Shown piece after piece: positions 1 through 10,172 of a stretch of DNA of 64,000 nucleotides. A program made the translations under genes and the position numbers. Below the pieces are notes generated by a model that was given only the letters and a program-made list of their open reading frames with translations, was not told where the DNA came from and searched no databases. Each line of letters starts with the position of its first letter. Position 1 is the stretch's first letter. This DNA is from Coniochaeta sp. PMI_546 (Eukaryota; Ascomycota; Sordariomycetes; Coniochaetales; Coniochaetaceae), in the NCBI GenBank assembly GCA_021432605.1, contig MU271147.1, positions 2,542,001 through 2,606,000 on the forward strand. Direction: 5' to 3'.

Positions 1-2371
1 TGAAGTCACGGATGGTGCATGGCTGGACGTTCTGTTAGCCACTCGTCACGCCGAAGGACATACCACACGATAGAGAAGCTTACCGGGCAAGTTCCGCCTT
101 CGATGATATTATCGAAGGAGAGGGCTGGTGGGATACCGGCTGAGGCGCCGGATCTGCCAGATCTTAGAGAGACATCACCCTTTTCGGATGCACTGAGCGA
201 GCTTCGGCTCGAGTTGGACGGTATATGCGAAGGGCGACGGTAGGTAAGCGGTAGCAGTCCCATGTTTGCGTCTCACGACGAATGGTAACAGACGAGACAG
301 CAGGAGGCGAGGGTGGCAAGGTGCAAAAGTATGCGTGCGGATTTACTCAGTTGGAAACCCAAGGCGTAGTAGGTTAAGTTCTAGAATGTCTCACCCGGTC
401 TTCGACACCGGTATCTGAGTCAAAAAGGGCTGGAGAGGAAGAGAACTGCGGGACGAGACTCGAAGCAAGAATGTAGGCTAGGTTGTTGATATTTCTATCT
501 GGCCTAGGACGAGTAGTGTATATGTCCTGAGTCCGTGCCACTCTGCTTGCCTCGCAACGTCCAATGCGAGAATCAGCTGTTTGCGGCAGCTCAAGTGAGA
601 CATACAGACGGCTGCATGGTGGCTTTAGAGTGTGCTAAGTGTGTAATGACGTGCAGTTCTTGACAGCAAAGTCTCGAACTGGACTGGTCAATAAGAGGTT
701 TCTGTCACATCCTCGCATCCCCTAGGCGAGGACACACTCGGCGATCGAGTGCTTGGCCTAGTGGTAGGGTGGCCATACTGGCCATCTAGTCCAAAAACTA
801 GTCCATACGTTGCGGGGATGCTACGCCCCGGCTTCTTCCTCCGGACGCTATCATCTGGAAAAAAGCAAGGACCCGATGCAGTCCAGTCTCGAAGCGGCTT
901 AAGCTGCATGGACCGACACCCAGACATACATGCCAATGCCGCAAGAGATCGTCATAGAGGCTGAAAGCCTCTCATTCTCATTGGTGCACACTGTTTCGGG
1001 CAGGGGGCCGTCAGTTTCGAGCTGGAAACATTTCTTTGTTCGCTTTTTCCAAGATGCAAGATCCCGATCTCGAAAACAATCTGGGGGCGGCGATATGGTT
1101 AGGGGGCGAAAATGAAGAACACGAATCACACAAATGTAAGAAATAGCTTCGTTCTGAATCTAAGACAGACGTCGATAGATGTGTCCATGACCGACAAGAT
1201 CTGTTCCGACAAAGATGTACTATGGTATGGATTTCCAACCACCGCAGCCCCCGGCTTGTGATAGCGGGGCTGCAGTCGGAGCTGCATACGAGGAAGCCAC
1301 ATCGGGAGGGAAAAGCAATTTCCTGAACCATGCTGTGTGGCCTGCTAGCTTGACAATATGAGCAAGGATGAAAAGCCACGAGGGAATCGGTGGGATAATG
1401 GTTAGATAAAGCAATTGTTACTCGGCTATCCATATCTTCGATCATACAAAGTCTGGATGGACTTGGCCTTCGTCCAGCCCGAGCATCACTTGGACGAGTT
1501 CAAATAGTTGCTTCGATGCTGGGGAGAAGATACTTTGTCGACATTTTGATATGCAGCATGTGAACGTGTGTAGACATTGATTGTGGTAGTATTCATAGGT
1601 ACACTTTTACAGTCCGATGTTCGATCACTGGCTCAGCTTGCCAATCAAGACTTGACCCCCTTACCTGACCCCCTGCGGGAATCCGATCAGATTCATGCTT
1701 ATCTCAACGACCTTTCCCCGTTCGGACTAGCTCGATCTCTCTATGTCTCATTGTCACATTGATTCCTGCCCTTCCGAAAAAAGAAGGCATCCTCGGCTCA
1801 GCCTGAGTATCTGAATTCTTGTTTGGCACCTCGTATCTTGAGGACATGTCGGCGCAGCTACATTTTGCTTTTTCTGCTTATCTTGGTCTTGGCTCAGACG
1901 GGGTGTCAAGCACTTGAGTTCCGTGGGAAGAGGGTTGGGGAGTGGGAAATCAAGACTGAATCTCACACGGGCGGCATGGACGGGTTCTGGGACCTTCCTC
2001 ATTCGCTCGTTCACAGCAGCATGCAGGTCCCAACGCCATGTCCATGTTCCGACAATGTCTGCATGTCAGCCATGTGCCTGCCTGCCTCTGTTGAAACAAG
2101 GGGAGGATCAGCGCGATCAGCCATGATGCACACGATACCCACGAGTTCGCGCTTTCGATCGAGAAGATCGTCTTGATCGTATGTGTGTACTAAGGCTAGC
2201 GATATGTGGTTGGTCTGCCTCTCTGTCTCAGACTGCAACATGGTCCATTGATTCCTGCATCGTCTCGAACTGCTCTCAGAAATGATGGAGGGAATATATC
2301 GATGAAGATCCCCGCCGTATTCAGCTCGCTTTCAACTCGCTTTTCAGCTCGGCTTCAGCCCAACCGGCACC
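1..2371. other. Intergenic, no gene recognised
   Basis: Short open frames occur on both strands, but none resembles a known family, shows a convincing exon chain, or is long enough to stand alone. A 74-codon plus-strand frame at 19-243 begins with ATG and has a protein-like acidic end. It could be the last exon of a gene entering from the left, but no acceptor or upstream exon can be tied to it. The right end (about 2200-2371) is probably the 3' flank of the DUF1348 gene. Confidence 0.5.
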
Positions 2372-2961
2372 TCACCAGTGCTTCTCGCTGATATCGACCG
2401 TGTTCACATCCACACCATCCTTGAACCAGCGCGCCTCGTCATCGATGGGGACGTCGTTGGCGCTCATCTGTCTCTTCCTCATCAGTCCGTTCTCGGCAAA
2501 CGTCCAATCCTCGAGGCCGTACGTCCGCCACCACTGGCCGGACTCGTCGTGCCATTCGTACCAGAACTGGACCGCGATCTGGATTGATCATCAATTAGCC
2601 AGCCATGTTGCGGCTACTGAAACTCCCGCTACACTAACCTTGTGGTCTGTAAAGGCAAACAGCTCCTTCCTCAGGCGGTACCCGTTCTCCTTGGACCACT
2701 TGTCCGTCAGGAATTTGACGATGTCGTCCCGGCCCTGCAGAAAGGTACCGCGGTTGCGCCAGATGGAGTCCGGCGTGTAGGCCTTGCTGACTCCCTCAGG
2801 GTTCCTGTTCAGTCGTCAGCCTTCCCTGTCCCTCTTCCGCTGATCTGACAACTGTTATGTGTGGCTTACTTGGTGTTCCAGGCATCTTGAGCAGCCTTGA
2901 CCTTCTTCTGAGCCGTCTCGAGAGTGAAGGGCGGGAAGGGGGGTCTCGCTTCGCTAGCCAT
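2372..2961 (-). CDS. DUF1348 / NTF2-like (SnoaL-fold) protein
   Basis: Three exons on the minus strand (2870-2961, 2639-2804, 2372-2578), with introns of 65 and 60 nt that have GT-AG ends. Joined they give 154 residues, the usual size of the DUF1348 family (NTF2-like superfamily, nuclear transport factor 2-like fold). Family features seen: the N-terminal segment with PPFT and an AQKKVKAAQDAWN helix, then SIWRNR and RGRDDI-like text, AVQFWYEWHD in the centre, and a WTFAENGLMRKR-type strand followed by a short tail ending in KHW. The family is widespread in bacteria and fungi. Its substrate is not established and no catalytic role can be assigned from sequence. The start is the first ATG, with no in-frame alternative downstream in exon 1. 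The gene is divergent from the peroxiredoxin gene, across about 1.1 kb. Confidence 0.88.
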
Positions 2962-4047
2962 CGTTTTACTGTATATAATCTTTCTTGTTGCTCTATAGTG
3001 GTCTTGAATTATGGAAGTTTTGTTGTATAAGCGTCCTGGATGGGAGCAGGGACGCGTCTACTGATATATCACGACTCCATATGCGATGAGTCAACATGTC
3101 AGCAGCCAGAGTCTGCGTGTAATCACCACGATATCACATCAGGGTTGTAGACTATGTGGCAGAAGAACCGAGGCCCCGCGTGGGTCAACCGCCCCGGAGC
3201 CGGCTCGGAAGTGGTTCGGACTTGTTTCCCCGCTGGTTGCTTACTCGGCGCCGCCCATTGCTGACGCATTCACCGCGTGCTTGCCAAAATCAACCAGGGA
3301 AACATAGGTTTGAAGCCTACATCTCCTCGGATAATCCAAGGTGTTGTTTGGCTTCTCTACGGTTCGCAGAGCACGAGACAGTGAGCGAATGGTGTAGCCC
3401 GTGACATGCGCACCCAATGCAACCCGGGGGCGACCTCATTAGCATAGCCCAACCGACCGCTGCCGCGACCGTCAGCGCCAATGCGGCTGCTCCCGGCCTG
3501 CAGACTACTGCCGTGTCCGCAGTCACAAATCAGAGACACGGCCACAAGCTGTCCGTCTTTGCCGAGCGTGGTGTCCGTTAAGCGACTGTAGCACCTTGGT
3601 GATGTGTTGTCTGATGTCGTTGTCGGGTCGATAATTGCGTCATATTGAAGGGACCTTGCGAGCTGCTCTGCCTACATTAGCTCAAGGCGTATGTGCCTCG
3701 ATTTCTCTCGCATACAGATGGACGGATCCGAGTTGGGTCCTTCGGGAGTCGGCTATCACGCCTACGACACGTTTAGTGTGATTTCTAGAAAAGGTAACGC
3801 GTATTGTATGTCTTGACACAACAGGAAGCGGAAGCCGGCGACATTTGGATAATCGGGGAGAGTTTAAGCCCGCATTCTATTACATGCCCCTCTAGGCTCC
3901 GCTTCTCGCTGCCGCCTCCCGCCCCTCTTGAGCTTCGGTTCACTTTCTACTACTTCGAATTGTTGGAGACGCTCTAATAGACCTGCAACAACTCTTGAGA
4001 TAGTCACTTAGACCAAAGTTAACTCAGGTCACGCCACATCTCACAAC
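2962..4047. other. Divergent intergenic region
   Basis: About 1.1 kb between two divergently oriented starts (DUF1348 protein and peroxiredoxin). No coding frame is supported. The right part (3890-4047) is pyrimidine-rich and probably holds the peroxiredoxin promoter and 5' leader, with two CCCCT boxes listed separately. Confidence 0.5.
3887..3926 (+). promoter_or_regulatory. Two CCCCT (STRE-like) boxes upstream of the peroxiredoxin
   Basis: CCCCT occurs at 3887-3891 and 3922-3926, about 160 and 125 bases before the peroxiredoxin ATG. CCCCT is the core stress response element bound by Msn2/Msn4-type (in filamentous fungi SebA/Seb1-type) zinc-finger factors. An antioxidant enzyme is a sensible target. 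The motif is only five bases long, so two copies could occur by chance. Confidence 0.35.
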
Positions 4048-4687
4048 ATGCCCGAACTCAAAGCTGGTGACTCCTTCCCCGAAGGCGTGTCCTTCACTTA
4101 CGTCCCCTACACGCCGGAGCAGGCCGATATCATCGCCTGCGGCATAGGCATTAAGTACGACGCAAGCAAGGGTAGGTTTTTCGCCCTAGCGAGGACGTGT
4201 GGATAAGGGGGTCTATTTTCTAAACAGCGGGAGAACAGAGGCCAAGGAGAAGAAGATCATCATCGTCGCCGTCCCCGGCGCGTTCACCCCCACGTGCCAG
4301 GAGCAGCACGTCGTCTCGTACATCAAGAACAAGGACAAGCTCAAGGCCAAGGGCGTCGATCAGGTGGTCTTCATCGCCGCCAATGACCACTTCGTCATGA
4401 GTGCCTGGGGCAAGGCCAACGGTGTCAAGGACGATTTCATTGTGAGTTCCCGTCTCCCAACTTCTGGCATGTAGCTTGAGTTATGGATTGGCACTGATGA
4501 AATGGGCCAGATCTTCGCCTCGGACAATGGTGTGGAGTTCAGCAAGAGTATCGGCTGGGTCAGCGGGGACCGGACGCAGAGATACGCCATCGTGGTCGAC
4601 CACGGAAAGGTCACCTACGCCGAGAGGGATACCGTCCGTGGCACGATAACGAACAGTGGTGCCGAGGGTGTTCTGGCCCATTTGTAA
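4048..4687 (+). CDS. Peroxiredoxin, PMP20/Asp f 3 type, with probable PTS1
   Basis: Exons 4048-4171, 4239-4441 and 4511-4687 encode 167 residues, the normal length for the fungal PMP20/AHP1-type (Prx5) thiol peroxidases. They reduce hydrogen and alkyl hydroperoxides. The peroxidatic site is seen as VPGAFTPTCQEQH with the cysteine at residue 61. A second cysteine at residue 31 (IIACGIGI) sits where Asp f 3 of Aspergillus has its partner cysteine. The protein ends in Ala-His-Leu, a plausible variant of the C-terminal peroxisomal targeting signal, so a peroxisomal pool is likely. The start ATG follows a pyrimidine/CAACA leader. The third intron boundary is unambiguous. The second acceptor (before 4239) was chosen to give KEAKEKK, matching family spacing. 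It converges on the eL24 gene. Confidence 0.93.
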
Positions 4688-5196
4688 GGCCCTTGTCTTC
4701 ACGTGTATGTGCGCGCCAACACTGGGAGCAGAAAATTCATACGTTATGTGTGTGGCAGTGATAGACCGAAGTTATAGACGGGGACATCCCGCCTCATTCG
4801 ACTTTGGAAGCGACTGCATCATGGGTGGCAGGAAAAACCTGGGACAGGAAAAACAGTCGCGACCAGATCCCGAAGCTGTTTTAGACCAATGCATAAGCTG
4901 GCATTCCTGTGGCTAACTCATGCGTAATCCGTGTATCCCCTTGTGACTGTGATAGGATCCATGCACCCGGCCCGAATTTTCAGCAGCAGAACATGTGTAT
5001 TCTCTCTCTCTAGAGATAGGAAGGAATATCCCAGGCGCAAGCCAGCAAATAAAGAAAGAACCGAACCGACTCCCCATAAGCCATCCAGTCCTTGCAACAT
5101 GCATGTTCCGACCGCCGCTCATCGTCAACACTGTCCCGTTGTCAACCTCCCCCCTCCCCTCTCGCCATCAACCCAAAAGCACAAGTCACTCACTCC
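4688..5196. other. Convergent 3' flanks
   Basis: Region between the peroxiredoxin stop and the eL24 stop, which face each other. It should hold both 3' untranslated regions. No gene or structured RNA was recognised. Confidence 0.55.
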
Positions 5197-6047
5197 TTAA
5201 CGAGTCGTGGGCTTGACCTTGGGAGCGGCACCCTTGGCACCGGCCTTGCTGATGACGGTACCCCGGGGACCACCCTTGCCGGCGTTCTTGGCCTTGTCGG
5301 CCTTCTTTGCTGCCGCGGCGGCGGCCTTCTTCTCCTTGCTCTCCTTGATGGCCTGCTGGCGGGCAGCGCTGCGGGCCTCGGGCCGCATCGTCCGGCGCTC
5401 CTTGATCACATCGAGGGATGCACCGACGATGGCGCGCTGGGACTTGACTGTGCGGCGGGAGCGCTTCTTGGCGACCTCCTGTGGTGGTTGTCAGTGATGT
5501 GTTTTTTCCTCATTATTTTAATCGTATCCCCCCCAACGTAGTCCTCCATGTGTCAATGCGGATGGAATTGGGGGACAAGGTCCACATGTTCTCATTTCAT
5601 CGGATCGTGTTGTGGGATCGGGGGGTAGCTTCGCCAGGATGAGTGAATCGTACCTCAGAGATACCCTTCTTGTGCTGGCGGCGGTAGAGGACGGTCCAGG
5701 CGATGCGGCGGGGGTTCTTGCGCTGGAGGAAGAGGGACTCGGATTTGCCATTTTGGAAGCGGAAGATCTTGCTGTCGCCACGGACGTAAAGTTTACCCTG
5801 CAAACCAAAGATTTCTCGTCAGCATACTGTCTCCTGCCCGTAATCCCATCCATTCCGTCCCTCCGTGCTTCTTTCGGGTGTCCCCTTCAATCGTGATGGG
5901 AGTTCGAGGTTCCAATATCCCGTCGTCGTCTTCCCCGTTCAATCTTCTGCTCTGAACCCCCCCAACAATCCCACCCGGAAAGGAATTGAAACGCACCTTG
6001 CCAGGGTAGATCTTCTGGCCCGAGAAGGTATCGTCGTACGTGCGCAT
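5197..6047 (-). CDS. rpl24: 60S ribosomal protein eL24 (RPL24)
   Basis: Three minus-strand exons (5997-6047, 5654-5797, 5197-5478) encode 158 residues. Exon 1 supplies MRTYDDTFSGQKIYPGK, exon 2 GKLYVRGDSKIFRF onward through FLQRKNPRRIAWTVLYRRQ, and exon 3 the EEVAKKRSRRTVK segment. After it come QRAIVGASLDVIKERR and the lysine/alanine-rich tail. This is the fungal eL24 order and size. The protein sits on the large subunit, where its C-terminal arm makes an intersubunit bridge. Introns are 199 and 175 nt with good GT-AG ends, the first directly behind a very short first exon, as is typical of fungal ribosomal-protein genes. It is divergent from TAD1 across 343 bases containing a telomere-type repeat. 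Confidence 0.96.
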
Positions 6048-6257
6048 CTTGGCGGTGTTTGTCGGCGATTACCTGTGGTTAGTTGGTCGTGAAGTTGCAA
6101 ATCGCCAAAAGCGCCGGGCAGACAAGTGACCTTGGATGATTTTGGCGAAATTTCTTGTGCGGGCTGTGATAGGGCTGCCCCGTGCGCTTTCGCGTGACAT
6201 AGAATTGGTTGGTGGGAGTACGCACGGGCCATGTTCTATCTGTGTGCCACCCTTGGA

Positions 6258-6275
6258 AACCCTAACCCTAACCCT
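6258..6275. promoter_or_regulatory. Three CCCTAA telomere-type units in the eL24/TAD1 promoter
   Basis: The plus strand reads AACCCTAACCCTAACCCT, three exact copies of the TTAGGG telomere unit on the other strand. It lies 211-228 bases before the eL24 ATG and 116-133 before the TAD1 ATG. In fungi such interstitial units are known binding sites of Tbf1-type Myb factors, which control ribosomal-protein genes in Candida albicans. The placement next to a ribosomal-protein gene fits that role. Confidence 0.6.
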
Positions 6276-6390
6276 GAATCGATCATGCCTTCGAGGTTGC
6301 ACCCGGTTCTTCTACTCGAGCAGTCCAAGGTGTGTGGGAAGCTAGTTTCTAATAGACTCATGGTCCTCATGATGTTTCACACAAGTTGAG

Positions 6391-7779
6391 ATGCCGGATG
6401 CTGACCCTGATGCGATTGCCGCATTGGTTCTCGAGCAGTTCGACCGGCTGCCACAAAAGCGCAAGCCGGCGGTGCGTGACAATGGCATTCACGAATGGGT
6501 GCCCATGAGTGGCATCGTTGCTGAAGGTAACATGCGTACATACATACTTTGCCTGTAAATTGGACATCTTATAGTGCCGTGGTTAACATGGTCTGCTTTC
6601 ACAGCTGATGGTTTGCTCAAATGCCTGTCTCTAGCGTAGGTCACCAGACATATGCCCTTCCTCACATCCCCCCTCCCGCAAAGTCTCACACTCTGATATC
6701 GTGAGCGTAGAACCGGCATGAAATGCCTCCCAGCAAGCAAACTTCCCCTCTCAAAGGGCACAGCCCTCCATGACTGGCACGCCGAGATCCTTGCCATCCG
6801 CGCCTTCAACCACTTCCTCCTCGAAGAGTGCAAAGCCGTAGCCTCCGGCAAGCCATCATCACTCATCCGCCCTCGAACCCCCAAAGAACGCCACTCTCAT
6901 GATGCCCAGAAATGGCAAGGCCAGCCCTTCGCGTTGAAAAACGGAGTCAAGCTCCACATGTACTGCTCCGAAGCACCCTGCGGAGACGCAAGCATGGAGC
7001 TCACGATGGCAGCCCAGGACGACGCGGCGCCGTGGGAGGTACCGGCCCCTCCAGTCTCGTCGGAAGCAGCCGCCGACCCCCCACTGCTCTCGGGGAGGGC
7101 CTTCTTCTCCCAGCTGGGCACCGTCCGCCGCAAGCCGGCCAGGGGCGACGCGCCGCCCACGCTCTCCAAGTCGTGCTCGGACAAGCTGGCGCTCAAGCAG
7201 TGCGCCTCCCTCCTGTCTGGCCTCGGCTCTCTGCTGATCCACCCCGGAAACGTCTACCTTTCCAGTGTCGTCCTGCCAGACTCGCAGTTCTCGGCTGCCG
7301 GCTGTGCGCGCTCCTTCTCTGCGACGGGCCGGATGCGGAGCGTAGCTGGTCTGGAATGGTCGGGCGGGTATGCGTTTAGAGAGTTCGAGGTCCTCACGAC
7401 GAGTCTTGATTTTGCATATTCGAAGAGAGAGGTTACGAAGAGGAGTACGCGGACCAGCGCGAGTAATCTAGCGGTTGCTTGGTCGGCGGCTGGGCTGGAA
7501 GAGGGCTTGGTCGGGGGTGTGCTGCAGGGACGCAAGCAGTTTGATGGGAGGGGAGCGAGTCTCACGTCTCGGAAGAAGATGTGGGCTCTGGCACTAGATG
7601 TTGCGAGGTTACATGGGGAGGACAGTGAGGATATACAGGAACAGCTCCAAGTAGAGGTGTATAGAGATGTTAAAGAGGGGAGGTTGTTGGAGGGTAGGAG
7701 GCGGGTTAAAGACGCCGTCAGGAGTGAGGCGCTGGAGGGATGGGTGAGGAATACAGGTGATGAGAGTTTTAGGTTATGA
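6391..7779 (+). CDS. tad1: tRNA-specific adenosine deaminase 1 (Tad1/ADAT1)
   Basis: Exons 6391-6526, 6605-6635 (31 nt) and 6711-7779 give 411 residues. The enzyme deaminates A37 of tRNA-Ala to inosine. The whole chain shows the A_deamin domain. Exon 1 has VLEQFDRLPQKRKP and GIHEWVPMSGIV, and the small exon 2 carries LLKCLSLA. Exon 3 has TGMKCLP, then LHDWHAEILAIRAFN with the zinc histidine H79 and proton-shuttle E81. The second zinc ligand is in EAPCGDASMEL (C146) and the third in KSCSDKLALKQ (C211). The reading phase through the 31-nt exon is exact (2+27+2), which supports the boundaries. The C-terminal half (after about residue 240) is less conserved, as is usual. It is divergent from eL24. 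Confidence 0.93.
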
Positions 7780-8134
7780 TTTGACAGGTGATCGATATTA
7801 GGCATGTTCGTGAGTAGGTTTGAGTAGGTACCCTAGCTGGCATGATATCACCTTGGTGCCAGGAACTACGACCTGAGACACGGCATTGAGCCTGGAACGT
7901 CGCTTTTGGGCTTCCATTTGTACCCTATGGTTCCTATTCCGGGCCAAGAAAAGACTACGTGGCCATTATGCAAATTCACCACAGACGCCGCCAACCGTAC
8001 AGGGGAAAATCCACTTCTCGGGAAACTTGCGCTGACCAGAAACCGAGCTAGAGGGGATCTACCGCCGTCCTCTCCTCACCAGTTCCTACTCGGGAGGTGT
8101 TTGTTCCTGGTTGAACATTCCGAGGTCCCGAGCT
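7780..8134. other. Convergent 3' flanks of TAD1 and EGD1
   Basis: 355 bases between two stops that face each other. No coding or RNA feature was recognised. Confidence 0.55.
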
Positions 8135-8853
8135 TTACTCGACCTTGTTCTCGAAGTTCTCGCCGGCGACGAGATCGGGGATATCGTCATCGTCAGCCTC
8201 CTTCTCGCCCTCACCCTTCTGCATGTTCTGGTAGCTCTCGGCGAGCTTGCGTAGGGATGCGAGGGAGTCGGGGCCGAGCTGGTTGAGGATACCGGGGACG
8301 AGCTCAGTGAGCTCCTTGTCCTCGCCGTTGCCGTAGATGGCGAAGGTGTTGGACGGGACGGCGGCGTGGACTGTGCGGATTGGTCAGCAAGCCACAACTC
8401 TAGGAATATGCCAGATATAGAAAGTAAAGCTCACCCTTTGGTGCGGCGAAGTGGATGACGTTGCCGTCGCTCTTGAACATGTTGACCTCCTCAATGGCCT
8501 GGATGGGCTGGACGTTCAGCTTCTTCAGGGTCTGCTGGAGCTTCTTGTCGTCGCCGCTCGAGCGGGCAGGAGTCCGCTTGACCTTTCTCCGGGGGGTACC
8601 CTTGCCACTATAACACCGTCAGACAAAAGCATTCGACGGTAAAGAAATGTGAATAGGGGCATCAGATTGGCGATAGCTGGAGGGACAGGCAGCGGAGAAG
8701 TGCATTTGATGGTTGGTTGGTGGCTTCGTGTACATACCCTGGAGAACTTCATGTTAGACAACATTTCGAAAGGGCAAGGACTCGGCAATTCCGCAACTAA
8801 CCGATACGCGCCTGAGCGCCCAACTTCTTCAGTCTCTCCTGGATATCCGACAT
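8135..8853 (-). CDS. egd1: Nascent polypeptide-associated complex subunit beta (NAC-beta), with a 1-nt exon
   Basis: Minus-strand exons 8802-8853, 8738 (one base), 8435-8607 and 8135-8370 give 153 residues. NAC-beta with NAC-alpha binds the ribosome exit site and shields new chains. Seen: [18 protein letters not shown], then [13 protein letters not shown] holding the RRK ribosome-binding motif, the NAC domain from [14 protein letters not shown] through [45 protein letters not shown], and an acidic tail. The first junction cannot be joined by one canonical GT-AG intron: exon 1 ends one base into a codon and the next large exon supplies only one base before its first full codon. A single G flanked by a perfect acceptor (CTAAC...CTCCAG) and donor (GTATGT) restores the expected IGGKGT. 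See findings. Confidence 0.92.
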
Positions 8854-9654
8854 GATTATGATTTGGGGGGAAAGGGTTGGATTGTCGAGGTCGGTGAAGG
8901 AAGATCGAGGTTTGACGTTGGGAAGTTTTTGCGGGGAAAGTGTCGTTGAGGAAGTTGCTGAGGCCGAGCTGCAAATCGGGTCTGGGTCAGTGACAATTCA
9001 CCGCTTTCCCTTGGGCAAAAAAATGAAGAAGTCACCAAGATTGTCTTGACGATTCTTGAGGGCGCATATATTCGAAACTCCAGTAATTCGACTACAGGGA
9101 CACGATGCACACTTACCTCTACAAGAGTGATGCGGAATGGCCGTGGAAACCGTTCAAGATGATAGGCCGGGCGACGGTGCTGGAGCTTCGAGCCTCGTCA
9201 GATGAATTTGTGTGCGCCGGGGCCGGGCACGAATTTTCGCTTCGTGGCCCCACACTCGAAGCTCTGGTGAGCAGAGGGCACGGACCATTCTACACCTTGA
9301 AGCTGTCACCAAGGTACGCGAGAGAAGACGTGCTCGAGCAAGGTAGGTTGCGACCAGATGTTTCGTCATATTGCATATCCGTTTGTGCCATTTGGATGTT
9401 CCATGTGCCATTAAAGCAGTACAAGATTATAAGTAGAGATTGCAGCTGTGCCTTGATCTGCCATCCGCCTTGCCATGCAAATGGCCAGTCCGGCCCCATG
9501 ACCCAGATCCCTTTTCATGTCACGGTGAACCTGCTTCAAATCCACCGTTCCTAATAGATGTCGGCAATCGAGAATGAAGCCCCCTTATACATCAGGAATC
9601 ATACAGTATTGTTACAAGCTCGAGGTTGTTGCAGCAGTTTCTCACCAGCAGATT
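8854..9654. other. Intergenic between EGD1 promoter and CBP4 3' end
   Basis: Holds the EGD1 5' flank and the CBP4 3' flank. A 149-codon plus-strand frame starts with ATG at 9105 and has a possible donor near 9341, but no downstream exon or family resemblance was found, so it is not called a gene. Confidence 0.45.
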
Positions 9655-10172
9655 TCACCTGTCCGAGTTTACCGGCAACCCGGCCGCTCTCCTCATCTCC
9701 TCCTTCCTCGCCTTGACTTCCTCTGCGATCTTGATGCCCTCTTGAATCCTTGCCTCTCTTGCTTCTCGTTCTGCTTCTTGTTGTACGAACCATACTGAGG
9801 GTGTCGTGTCAGCAATGTTACGATACAAGTCCGAACGGTTCAACCCAGGAGACTCACTTGGCTTATCAGACTTTGAGTACTCCTTCAGTTTGTTGACAAA
9901 GTCGTCAAACTCCTGCTGCCGTTCAAATCTCCTCTCAAGGCTCTTCTTCTTGAGTTCCGGGCTGTACTTCTGGAAGAGTTCCTCGTCCGTTGGCGACACC
10001 CACCTCACGAAGGCCGGGCCTCCTACAATCACGGCACCTCCGCTGTCTTCTTATAAGTCTCCGTACTCAGAGGACAGGCAGTGTGTACAGCCATTTGTGC
10101 CAAGGTGATGTTTGCTTACCCGACAAGCATCTTGGTCCATAGCCACCAGTTGAAAGGCTTTTTGGCAGCCAT
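9655..10172 (-). CDS. cbp4: Cytochrome bc1 (complex III) assembly factor Cbp4
   Basis: Three minus-strand exons (10120-10172, 9858-10042, 9655-9794) give 125 residues. Cbp4 is a small inner-membrane protein that binds newly made cytochrome b with Cbp3-Cbp6 during complex III assembly. The sequence shows [15 protein letters not shown], a short hydrophobic segment (about residues 12-33, ending GGPAFVRWV), then [21 protein letters not shown] and the hallmark [20 protein letters not shown]. After it comes IWFVQQEAE and a charged coiled-coil tail ending near [11 protein letters not shown]. These match the fungal family in order and length. Introns are 77 and 63 nt, and the second junction rebuilds the conserved KPIW. 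Confidence 0.92.

Noticed and set aside
19-243. 74-codon ATG-started frame at the left edge
   Set aside because: Protein-like acidic end, but no family, no visible acceptor and no sequence to the left to test it as a last exon.
1823-2176. Frame with a hydrophobic signal-like start
   Set aside because: Begins at TTG, not ATG, and the rest has no secreted-protein features or support.
9105-9554. 149-codon ATG-started frame
   Set aside because: The second half reads as random sequence; a donor-like GTAGGT near 9341 exists but no partner exon was found.
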